This document shows positions 34,475 to 41,387 of a stretch of 64,000 nt of DNA, piece by piece. Positions within the stretch are counted from its first letter, which is position 1. Each line of letters opens with the position of its first letter. Made by a program: the position numbers and the translations under genes. Origin of the DNA: Ardenticatenaceae bacterium (GTDB taxonomy: Bacteria; Chloroflexota; Anaerolineae; Promineifilales; Promineifilaceae); NCBI GenBank assembly GCA_020634375.1, contig JACKBX010000013.1, positions 1 to 64,000 on the forward strand, written 5' to 3'. The notes under the pieces are model-generated. The model searched no databases. It had not been told where the DNA came from and was given only the letters and a program-made list of their open reading frames with translations.

Positions 34475-35053
34475 TTATTCTTGTGCCGCCAAATAAGCGG
34501 TAATCGCCGTGTCATAATCCCGCGTGTGCGCAAAAGCCTTCACTGCCAATTCGTGACGCAGCATTTCAGGCACGTCTCCAGTCTGCAACGCAGTTAGTAC
34601 ACGCGCATAATCATTTGGGTCGCAAACAACGGTCACTCGTGCAAAATTTTTCGCTGCCGCTCGCAGCAAGGTCACGCCGCCTATGTCTATTTGTTCAATA
34701 GCATCCGCCAATGTCACGCCTGGCTGTGCAATGGTCTGGGTAAAGGGATACAGATTGCATACAACTAGATCGATGTAACGGATTGATTGAGCTGTCAGAT
34801 CAGCCTGATCCGCAGCAGTATCCCGTGCCAAAATTCCACCATGCACAGCTGGGTGCAGCGTCTTAACCCGCCCGCCCAGCATTTCTGGTGCTCCGGTCAC
34901 GTCAGCCACATCCAATACGGGTAGATTTGATTCGCGCAGCAGGCGAGATGTACCGCCGCTAGCAATCAATTCCCAATCCAGATCAACCAGACCTTGAGCA
35001 AATGATATTAATTCAATTTTATCGAATACAGAGAGGATGGCTCGTTTTTTCAT
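34475..35053 (-). CDS. IMP cyclohydrolase (separate N-terminal half of PurH)
   Basis: 192 residues, an MGS-fold domain. MKKRAILSVFDK, LIASGGTSRLL, VTGAPEMLGGRVKTLHPAVHGGILA and DLVVCNLYPF are textbook IMP cyclohydrolase motifs for closing FAICAR to IMP. IDIGGVTLLRAAAKNF completes the active site. ATG 35053 fits the family start; ATG 35071 gives six more residues. No clear ribosome-binding site is seen for either. It is followed 12 bp later by the transformylase, so the two halves are probably co-translated in fixed ratio. Confidence 0.92.
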   Translation of the reverse strand: MKKRAILSVFDKIELISFAQGLVDLDWELIASGGTSRLLRESNLPVLDVADVTGAPEMLGGRVKTLHPAVHGGILARDTAADQADLTAQSIRYIDLVVCNLYPFTQTIAQPGVTLADAIEQIDIGGVTLLRAAAKNFARVTVVCDPNDYARVLTALQTGDVPEMLRHELAVKAFAHTRDYDTAITAYLAAQE

Positions 35054-35087
35054 GGGAAACGACTGTACCATAAGGGGGAACGGCCGT

Positions 35088-35738
35088 CTAGCTCACCAGC
35101 TTTTCAAATTCTACTTGGATAGCCTGGTAATGCGCCAATTTTTTGTCTACGCGACAGGCCCTGGCTGCGGCCGTGAAGTAAGTATGTTCCTGCAAAAATT
35201 CCAATTGAAAATGCAGCCACTCCCTATCCGTCATTGACTGCCCATAATTCGCCATTTCCTGTCGCAACTGCCGATTGCGAATAAGAAAATCATCCCGCCC
35301 CAACACATCCAGATCGGCATCAGCTAAAATTTCCTCCAGCAAATTGCGCGGGGACTGTGGCAATCGCGTCGCCATGATCAACCCCATCACACGTTCAATC
35401 TGCCGATCCGAAAAACCAAACTGCGGCAACGTTTGAGCGGCTTCACGAGCACTTGCAATCTCATGCCCTTCTGTTGTGTAAACAAAACCCACATCATGAT
35501 ACGCAGCAGCAACCCGCAATAAAATCATATCATCTTCTGCAATACCACTAGCATCCGCCAAACGAAGTGCAGCAGGAATAACGTCGTTTTCTGTGTGCCA
35601 TAAATTATGGTACGTCAGTTGAGGGTCTAGGTTGCCACGCAACTGGTTAACCGCATGTGCAACAGCTTGTTCATAATTAGGTCGAACAGTCAAAGAAAAA
35701 CCTCTTTCTCTTAACCATTTGATTTTTTGCTGCCCCAT
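35088..35738 (-). CDS. HD-domain phosphohydrolase-like protein
   Basis: A 216-residue protein. TYHNLWHTENDV and AAAYHDVGFVYTTEGHE supply the histidine and HD metal ligands, and ILADADLDVLG gives the distal aspartate (H...HD...D pattern). Such proteins hydrolyse phosphate esters, often of nucleotides. It is co-directional and 35 bp upstream of the IMP cyclohydrolase gene, consistent with nucleotide metabolism, but the substrate cannot be named. ATG 35738 is preferred to a TTG at 35753. Confidence 0.85.
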   Translation of the reverse strand: MGQQKIKWLRERGFSLTVRPNYEQAVAHAVNQLRGNLDPQLTYHNLWHTENDVIPAALRLADASGIAEDDMILLRVAAAYHDVGFVYTTEGHEIASAREAAQTLPQFGFSDRQIERVMGLIMATRLPQSPRNLLEEILADADLDVLGRDDFLIRNRQLRQEMANYGQSMTDREWLHFQLEFLQEHTYFTAAARACRVDKKLAHYQAIQVEFEKLVS

Positions 35739-36171
35739 GTAACAGCAAACCAAAATAATGGCAGGGCAAAGGAATAGCTTACAAAAAATTCTTGCACGAA
35801 CACTTTAACACAAGTAACAACCCCACAAAAGTTCAATAGATTACACTAATCAACTCTGACTTTTATTTTCGCATTGGCCAGAGCATATTAGCAACCAGGT
35901 CCTATTCAAAAAAACCTCTTTTCTGCCAGACTCCAAACGGCAAAAAGTCAGGCAAAAAAGCAGCAAGGATTATCTTGAACCAATCGAGAAACCATTTTGA
36001 CTTCCTTACTGTTAAATTATTAACATTGATTCTTTTGGTAACGATCCATTATACTGAATGAGTTGTAAGTTATTTTATCATTCACTACCCTTCTTAGCTT
36101 CACCCCACAGCACCACCCCATTGCAAGCAAGACATCTCAAGTCACTGTTACGATCCGTTTGGTTGATAAGT
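35739..36171. other. Divergent intergenic region
   Basis: 433 bp, AT-rich, between the HD gene and the SARP gene. It contains the promoter listed at 36026-36055 and a leader of about 110 nt. No further gene or repeat is seen. Confidence 0.6.
36026..36055 (+). promoter_or_regulatory. Possible promoter of the SARP-type gene
   Basis: TTGATT (36026-36031) and TATACT (36050-36055) with an 18-nt spacer. Transcription would start near 36062 and leave a leader of about 110 nt. Confidence 0.5.
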
Positions 36172-37077
36172 ATGCTTCAAATTTCCCTATTGGGTCGCTT
36201 CCATGCTTCCTATGATGGTCAACCTGTTAAGGGCATTGACGGCCTTAAAGTTCAAGAACTATTTAGTTACTTGCTATTACATCGCAATCGGCCTCATTCT
36301 CGAAATATGTTGGCTTGCCTTCTTTGGGAAGATGGTTCTCCCGCCCAAGGTAAAAGTTACCTCCGCAAAACTTTATGGCAGTTGCAATCAGCGTTGGATA
36401 GTTTGCCCATAGGCACGACTTCTTCCCTGTTACTAGCCGATTCGAATTGGATCGAGTTAAATCCCCAGGTTGAGTTTTGGCTAGACGTCGCTATGTTTGA
36501 AGAAGCCTGCCATCATGTCAGTGCTATTAGCACATCTAAATTGACCCGTTCTCTGGCAAATGAATTACGCCAAGCGGTTGACTTATATAGTGGCGACCTA
36601 CTTGATGGTTGGTATCAGGATTGGTGTCTATTTGAGCGGGAACGTTTGCAGCATATCCATTACATGATGCTGCAAAAACTCATGGATTTCTGTGAAGAGC
36701 ATAGTGAATATGAGGCTGGTATTGAGTACGGTATGCGCATCTTGCGAAGTGATCTAGCCCGTGAGCGTACCCATCGCAGCTTGATGCGACTACATTACCT
36801 GGCGGGCAATCGCACAGAAGCGCTGCGCCAATATGAACGTTGTGCGGCTGTACTACGCCAGGAATTGGACGTGGAACCCGACCAACACACGCTTACGCTT
36901 TACAAGCGGATTCAGGCGGCACTTCCACTAGCAACAGAAGAAGAATTAGCTCTTCCCGCTTTCATCTTGGATACGCGAGTAGATAAGCTGAAGCAATTGC
37001 AATCTTTCCTTGATACGCTTTCTATAAAGGTCAAGCAAGAAATTCAAACTATTGAGACCAATAATCCCCGCGCTTAA
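36172..37077 (+). CDS. SARP/BTAD-type transcriptional regulator
   Basis: A 301-residue protein. The first 95 residues form an OmpR-like winged-helix region (LLGRFHASYDGQPVKGI, then LFSYLLLHRNRPHSRNMLACLLWED), followed by a bacterial transcriptional activation domain of TPR-like helices (DLLDGWYQDWCLFERERLQ, AIEYGMRIL-like and DVEPDQHTLTLYKRI). It is thus a SARP-like DNA-binding activator without the NB-ARC extension. ATG 36172 begins at the conserved MLQISLLGRF; an upstream ATG at 36058 would lie within the promoter region. The target is unknown. Confidence 0.88.
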   Translation: MLQISLLGRFHASYDGQPVKGIDGLKVQELFSYLLLHRNRPHSRNMLACLLWEDGSPAQGKSYLRKTLWQLQSALDSLPIGTTSSLLLADSNWIELNPQVEFWLDVAMFEEACHHVSAISTSKLTRSLANELRQAVDLYSGDLLDGWYQDWCLFERERLQHIHYMMLQKLMDFCEEHSEYEAGIEYGMRILRSDLARERTHRSLMRLHYLAGNRTEALRQYERCAAVLRQELDVEPDQHTLTLYKRIQAALPLATEEELALPAFILDTRVDKLKQLQSFLDTLSIKVKQEIQTIETNNPRA

Positions 37078-37239
37078 ACTTCTTGTTGCTCTTTTCCTGC
37101 TTGGTTTATTCACACTTGATACGCTTCAGGGTATGCAATAACAACGCCAGCAGATACGGCCGTTTGCTACGCTACAGTCCATTCTATTCCACATAGATGC
37201 CTGCTATCAACAATCTGCTCACGGGGCTAGTGAATCAAG

Positions 37240-37446
37240 TTGACACCGCTCGAAGATACCACCCATTCCTTCATCATTCGCATATGGCCTGAAGAAACAA
37301 CTGACACGGGTCAGAAGTACAAATGGCGTGGCCACATTACCCATGTTCCCAGCGGGCAGCGACGCTATTTTGAACAGGTAAATATTGTGCCTAAATTCAT
37401 TGCACACTTTCTGCAAACCAACAATTTCTTGATAGAAAAACCTTAA
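37240..37446 (+). CDS. Small conserved-looking hypothetical protein
   Basis: 68 residues, starting at TTG 37240 with no good ribosome-binding site. HSFIIRIWPEETTDTGQKYKWRGHITHVPSGQRRYFEQV is compact and has the composition of a real folded domain. I recall similar short proteins in Chloroflexota, but the function is unknown. It is downstream of the SARP-type gene. It could be spurious. Confidence 0.5.
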   Translation: MTPLEDTTHSFIIRIWPEETTDTGQKYKWRGHITHVPSGQRRYFEQVNIVPKFIAHFLQTNNFLIEKP

Positions 37447-37511
37447 GTAATCCGTTTCCTCACTTCAAGAAGCTGGCGAAAGATCATTCTCACACAATCT
37501 ACTTATTTTTC

Positions 37512-37540
37512 GTGACAGACTGAAAAAACTGAGGTAATAT
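37512..37540 (+). promoter_or_regulatory. Promoter of a candidate small RNA
   Basis: GTGACA (37512-37517) and TAATAT (37535-37540) with a 17-nt spacer. The expected start is near 37546, directly at the beginning of the structured region that ends in a strong terminator. Confidence 0.55.
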
Positions 37541-37545
37541 ATGTG

Positions 37546-37755
37546 CAAGTGTGATCGGGTAAGGGTCTAAGGGAAAACTCCTCCCCCCAAAAACTGGCAC
37601 GAAAGAAACGCGACTGGAACAACCTGGTCACATCGAGGGTAATGTCTCCCTCTCCCTTGACCCTGACATTATCCGTTAGCTCAACGCACCTCCCTCCTGG
37701 TGCCTGGGCAACAAACAAAAACCGTTTTCCTTTTGGGAAACGGTTTTTGTCTTTT
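37546..37755 (+). ncRNA. Candidate structured small RNA of about 205 nt
   Basis: Between a plausible promoter and a rho-independent terminator there is no convincing ORF but strong self-complementarity. CGGGTAA (37556-37562) pairs with TTATCCG (37669-37675). GGGTC and AAGGG (37563-37573, one bulged T) pair with CCCTT and GACCC (37654-37663). GTGC (37543-37546) can pair with GCAC (37686-37689). GAGGG/CCCTC forms an internal hairpin (about 37635-37652). The long closing helix around a large internal region is reminiscent of 6S RNA, but no family is assigned. It might also be the leader of the membrane-protein gene at 37856. Confidence 0.5.
37717..37755 (+). terminator. Strong rho-independent terminator
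   Basis: AAAAACCGTTTTCC (37717-37730) and GGGAAACGGTTTTT (37735-37748) form a stem with a TTTT loop, followed by GTCTTTTAT. It ends the candidate small RNA or the upstream small gene. Confidence 0.9.
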
Positions 37756-37855
37756 ATATACCCATTCGCAACTTCCAATCTTGTTGCCCGTATAGACCAC
37801 CAAATATACCAATTGTTAGGAAACAATCTTCAATTGATTGCCCGGAGGTTTCATC

Positions 37856-38281
37856 ATGAACGAAGAAATTGACAGCTTGAAAGAAGCTGAAAAAGAAATT
37901 TTTGAAAACGATATAGCAACAGACACAAAGCAAAGACCCCTACAGCGTCACCATCATTCAGATGGAAACTTAGTTGCTGGCGTGGTGCTGGTGGCGGTAG
38001 GCGGGATTTTCTTGCTCACAAACTTAACAGGGTTGACCATTAACAATTGGTGGGCACTGTTTATTCTAATTCCAGCCTTCTCGAACTTCAAACGGGTGTG
38101 GCGGGGTTATCAGGCAAACGGCCGTCTCACCCATTCAACGCGTGGCTCTCTGACAGGCGGCTTCATTCTTACCCTGGTCGCATCTGTTTTCCTCTTTGAT
38201 GTAATGACCTGGGACATCGTCTGGCCCATTTTTCTGATCATTCTCGGCATCAACGCCTTATTAGGTAGCTGGTTCGACTAG
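37856..38281 (+). CDS. Small membrane protein (LiaF/DUF5668-like)
   Basis: 141 residues. A charged N-terminal 45 residues (with a HHHSD stretch) precede four hydrophobic segments, beginning LVAGVVLVAVGGIFLLTNLTG and ending IVWPIFLIILGINALLGSWFD. This pattern fits the LiaF transmembrane/DUF5668 group, often linked to cell-envelope stress sensing. GGAGG lies 7 nt before ATG 37856. It is followed by a terminator made of two ACGGCCGT copies. Confidence 0.8.
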   Translation: MNEEIDSLKEAEKEIFENDIATDTKQRPLQRHHHSDGNLVAGVVLVAVGGIFLLTNLTGLTINNWWALFILIPAFSNFKRVWRGYQANGRLTHSTRGSLTGGFILTLVASVFLFDVMTWDIVWPIFLIILGINALLGSWFD

Positions 38282-38726
38282 CCTCACTATCAAAAGAATA
38301 GACAACGGCCGTAGAAGGGATGCATTCCATTTCTACGGCCGTTTTTGTTTGGGGTGGTAGGATACGGCCGTTTCCCAATTCCGCTTCGTGGGCATCCATC
38401 AACGTCAATAAATCCACCGTCTCCACCTCATCGGCAGGAATCACAGGAACAACCCCCTCAACCAACTCTCCCTCAATGATGTCTGCACCGAAATCCGGGC
38501 GACGTATCCCATTAACCAAGACCACGCCCACCGTGGCAAATACCTTTCCCACTCGCAGCGCCTCCTTCAAGTCTAATCGTACCTGGGTATCCACAAACGT
38601 TGTATCCGTCAAAGAAAACAATACTCCATTTCCAGCTACATATCCTCCGGCAACCTTTGCCGCCAGACCATGTACAGCTAAAACCTGGTCAATGGTATTA
38701 CACATCAATTCCAACTGCGTCTTCAT
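38250..38726 (-). CDS. Hypothetical protein
   Basis: 158 residues, starting MKTQLELMCNTIDQVLAVHGLAAKVAGGYVAGNGVLFSL. The first 115 residues have the composition of a folded alpha/beta domain and end in DLLTLMDAHEAELGNG. The last 40 residues are encoded by a terminator hairpin and overlap the 3' end of the convergent membrane-protein gene by 32 bp, so the true end may differ. The family is not recognised. No clear ribosome-binding site is seen, and the upstream sequence consists of GTGAATGA-like short repeats. Confidence 0.55.
   Translation of the reverse strand: MKTQLELMCNTIDQVLAVHGLAAKVAGGYVAGNGVLFSLTDTTFVDTQVRLDLKEALRVGKVFATVGVVLVNGIRRPDFGADIIEGELVEGVVPVIPADEVETVDLLTLMDAHEAELGNGRILPPQTKTAVEMECIPSTAVVYSFDSEASRTSYLIRR
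38304..38348 (+). terminator. Terminator hairpin made from two ACGGCCGT motifs
   Basis: AACGGCCGTAGAA (38304-38316) is perfectly complementary to TTCTACGGCCGTT (38331-38343), followed by TTTG. Each arm contains one copy of the window-wide ACGGCCGT motif. It also lies inside the end of a predicted minus-strand ORF. Confidence 0.8.
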
Positions 38727-38837
38727 TCAATCACTCATTCACTTATTTCAAGATACTTCCATTGTAGTTCCAGAGCTTCAGAGTAACCGTCCAATTTGAG
38801 AAAAGATGAAGTGAAAAAGAGGTAAAAGGGAAACAGA

Positions 38838-38866
38838 TTGACAAAACAGAACATTTGAACCAGAAT
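38838..38866 (+). promoter_or_regulatory. Probable promoter of the DinB-ankyrin gene
   Basis: TTGACA (38838-38843) matches the consensus -35 exactly. CAGAAT (38861-38866) lies 17 nt downstream as a weaker -10. The leader would be about 39 nt and contains AAGGAG before the ATG. Confidence 0.55.
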
Positions 38867-38911
38867 GCAATAGCATCCGAAACAAGTAAATTGCTTGAGT
38901 AAGGAGAACCC

Positions 38912-40417
38912 ATGAATGAATTATCATCCTTAGCAATGGCCGTTTCCACCCTCGCCACCCTCACCCAATCCTTCAGCGACGCTGACATGGAACAGCCTTG
39001 GGCTTGGGGGCCACACAAAGAAGGAGTACGCTTCGCCCTCATTGGCACGTACCACGAACTACAAGAACTCGCCGTCAAATTGCACGCCGAACGCGGAGCA
39101 AACAAAACGGCCGTTCACCACCTCCTTGCCCAATACAACACCGCATATCAGGATTTGCAAGCCATCCTCATTGGCTTACCCGACGACCTCTACGAAACAC
39201 AACCCGCTGCCGGGGAATGGCCTGTACGCATCGTGTTGGGTCACATTGCCGACGCCCAGCGCAGTTTCTTCACGCTCATCCATTATGCCCTTCGCTGCCT
39301 ACGCAAAAATACCAAGCTACCCCCCACCCTACCCGATGGCGAAGTCGAACGAGTCACCGGGCCAAGAGACAAATTCTACGAATTGATAAACAAAGGCTCT
39401 ATTTCCGACCTGCGAGCCGACTTTGCCGCCCTGCACCAGCGTGCCCTACACGAATTTGCAACCATCACCGATGACGAATTGCAAAATGCCCAATCCCTGT
39501 GGTGGGAAGGCACCCCCTACAACCTGTACCACCGCCTCATCCGCTGCGATGCGCACTTGCGCCAGCACACCATCCAGGCCGAGAAAACCCTCGCCGCCCT
39601 CGATCACCGCCCCAGCGAGGCCCGCCAATGGCTGCGACTGGTCTACCATGCTCTGGCAGATGTAGAGGGAGCTTGCATCGGGTTGCCAAAATTGGGGCAG
39701 GCCGTCCAAGTTGAACTGGCATCCGCCATTACAGCGCGGGCGCAAGAGGCGGCATATTTGGTGAAAGGCGCACACGAGGTGATAACGGCCGTTACCGACA
39801 ACGACCTCCCCACCCTCACCCAACTCCTGCAAAACAACCCCGCCCTGGCAAATGCCCGCGCCCAATCCGGCCTATCAGCCCTGATGACCAGCATCTATTA
39901 CGGCAAACACGAGGCTGTGCAAGCGCTGCGCGATGCCGGAGCGACGCTCAACATGCACGAGGCGGCAGCCATTGGTGATTTGGAACGAGCGCAAGAACTA
40001 GCAGGCAGATGGAACGGCTACATCAATCAAGTGGCCCGCGATGGGTTTACTCCTCTTCAACTGGCCTGCTTCTTCAACTGTGAGGCCCTTGCCCTTTGGC
40101 TGATGGAGCAAGGCGCGGACATTCATGCCGTCGCGCAAAACCCGCAGCGCATCCAACCGCTGCACGCCGTTGTCACCAACGGCAACCTGACCATTGCACA
40201 GGCCCTATTGGATCGCGGCGCAGATGTGAATGCACGGCAGGCCAATGATTTCACGCCGCTGCACACGGCCGCAGACAATGGCGATGAGGCATTGGCACAA
40301 CTTTTGCTAGCGCACGGCGCAGATCGGGCCGCAGCGGATGGAAACGGCCGTACTCCCTACGACCTCGCCCAAGCTAAAGGGCACGCCGCCATTTTGCCAC
40401 TGTTAGCCATCCCATAA
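38912..40417 (+). CDS. DinB-like four-helix protein fused to ankyrin repeats
   Basis: A 501-residue protein. Residues about 60-240 match the DinB/DUF664 four-helix bundle (AGEWPVRIVLGHIADAQRSFFTLIHYAL, with later H residues LIRCDAHLRQHT), a fold used by metal-dependent thiol transferases. Residues about 290-500 are ankyrin repeats (GFTPLQLACFFNCEALALWLMEQGADI, IQPLHAVVTNGNLTIAQALLDRGADVNA, FTPLHTAADNGDEALAQLLLAHGAD). Ankyrins suggest binding of a protein partner. AAGGAG precedes the ATG. Function unknown; the fusion is unusual. Confidence 0.85.
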   Translation: MNELSSLAMAVSTLATLTQSFSDADMEQPWAWGPHKEGVRFALIGTYHELQELAVKLHAERGANKTAVHHLLAQYNTAYQDLQAILIGLPDDLYETQPAAGEWPVRIVLGHIADAQRSFFTLIHYALRCLRKNTKLPPTLPDGEVERVTGPRDKFYELINKGSISDLRADFAALHQRALHEFATITDDELQNAQSLWWEGTPYNLYHRLIRCDAHLRQHTIQAEKTLAALDHRPSEARQWLRLVYHALADVEGACIGLPKLGQAVQVELASAITARAQEAAYLVKGAHEVITAVTDNDLPTLTQLLQNNPALANARAQSGLSALMTSIYYGKHEAVQALRDAGATLNMHEAAAIGDLERAQELAGRWNGYINQVARDGFTPLQLACFFNCEALALWLMEQGADIHAVAQNPQRIQPLHAVVTNGNLTIAQALLDRGADVNARQANDFTPLHTAADNGDEALAQLLLAHGADRAAADGNGRTPYDLAQAKGHAAILPLLAIP

Positions 40418-40446
40418 GAAGCGTAATCCTTTACCTGACATACAAA

Positions 40447-40475
40447 AACGGGGCCATGTGGCCCCGTTGTCTTTT
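40447..40475 (+). terminator. Rho-independent terminator
   Basis: ACGGGGCCA (40448-40456) pairs with TGGCCCCGT (40459-40467) across a 2-nt centre, followed by TGTCTTTT. It closes the DinB-ankyrin transcript. Confidence 0.88.
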
Positions 40476-40492
40476 GTGCATTCCAATGATGC

Positions 40493-41218
40493 TTATGGCT
40501 GTGAAGCAAATTGCTGCAATCGTCCGGGTCGCAAGTTGGAGAACGGCCGTTGTGACCGCCAGGACAAGCGCAAAATCTGATTGGCCTGTTGTGGCGTAAC
40601 CAGCTCATCAGCCAGGGCTTGCTGCACAGCATCCACCCTGGTGTTGAAGACGGCCGTCTGCACATCAACCATTTCCACACCCAACTCATCAGCCAACTCC
40701 AGCAGCGTTGTGCCATCAGCAAGCGCTGCTTGCAGCTCCTCCACACTGATACCTAATGTATCCGCCGTCACCGCCGCAGCATCTTCAAGGTTAAAAATGT
40801 TGTAAGAAAGATGGCGCAAGTCAATGCGTGCCAGAATGCGGTCAGCCTGCTCCTGTGTAATGACACCATCAACCACAGCCTGAGCGATAGATTCTTCTAC
40901 AGCTTCAGCAATAGCGTCTACCACATCAGCCATCTCCACACCCAACTCATCGGCCAATTCTGGCAAGCGCGTCCCTTCGTCACGCGCCGCTTGCAGCTCT
41001 TCTACACTGATGCCCAATGCCTCAGCAATGGCCTGCTCGATCAGTTCACGATCCAACAATTGCCCCGGATTGGGACGCTGAATGCGAGGGGCTGATTCTT
41101 GTGGCTGGTTTGTGGTGGGCGTGTCGCTCTCGTTATTTTGGGCGAAAACGGCCGTTGCTCCCGCAATTAGCAAAATCGCAACCAATGCAATACCAACTGA
41201 CTTTGTTACCTTATTCAT
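40493..41218 (-). CDS. Secreted helical repeat protein
   Basis: A 241-residue protein. The signal peptide SVGIALVAILLIAGATAVFAQ (cleavage after AFA-like FAQ) is followed by two copies of a motif LGISVEELQAA...GT.L.ELADELGVEM.DV at about residues 67-98 and 155-188, each followed by VDAVQQALADELVTPQQANQIL-type helices. The layout resembles DUF2680-type secreted proteins. GGAGAG lies 6 nt before ATG 41218; a longer reading would run into the upstream hairpin repeat. No enzymatic role is suggested. Confidence 0.82.
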   Translation of the reverse strand: MNKVTKSVGIALVAILLIAGATAVFAQNNESDTPTTNQPQESAPRIQRPNPGQLLDRELIEQAIAEALGISVEELQAARDEGTRLPELADELGVEMADVVDAIAEAVEESIAQAVVDGVITQEQADRILARIDLRHLSYNIFNLEDAAAVTADTLGISVEELQAALADGTTLLELADELGVEMVDVQTAVFNTRVDAVQQALADELVTPQQANQILRLSWRSQRPFSNLRPGRLQQFASQP

Positions 41219-41340
41219 GACATACTCTCCATTACTAAATTGATTGACCGTTGAGAAACGGCCGTCATTAACTAAACTGTTCCCAGCATAATGGAGGATG
41301 TTTTTCAATTTGTACGAAAAGTGTAAGGGATTTGTAAAAT

Positions 41341-41387
41341 GAAGCGTGAAACGTGAAAAAATCACGTTTCACGTTTTACGTATCACG
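41341..41387. repeat. GTGAAAC-type heptamer hairpin overlapping a stop codon
   Basis: GAAGCGTGAAACGTGAA on the left pairs with TTCACGTTTTACG/TATCACGC on the right across an A-rich loop. The stop codon of the sugar/nucleoside ABC ATPase (41383-41385) lies inside the right arm. Confidence 0.88.

Noticed and set aside
37503..37826. 107-residue minus-strand ORF over the candidate small RNA
   Set aside because: It is crossed by a strong terminator hairpin and promoter on the plus strand, has no ribosome-binding site, and shows no domain.
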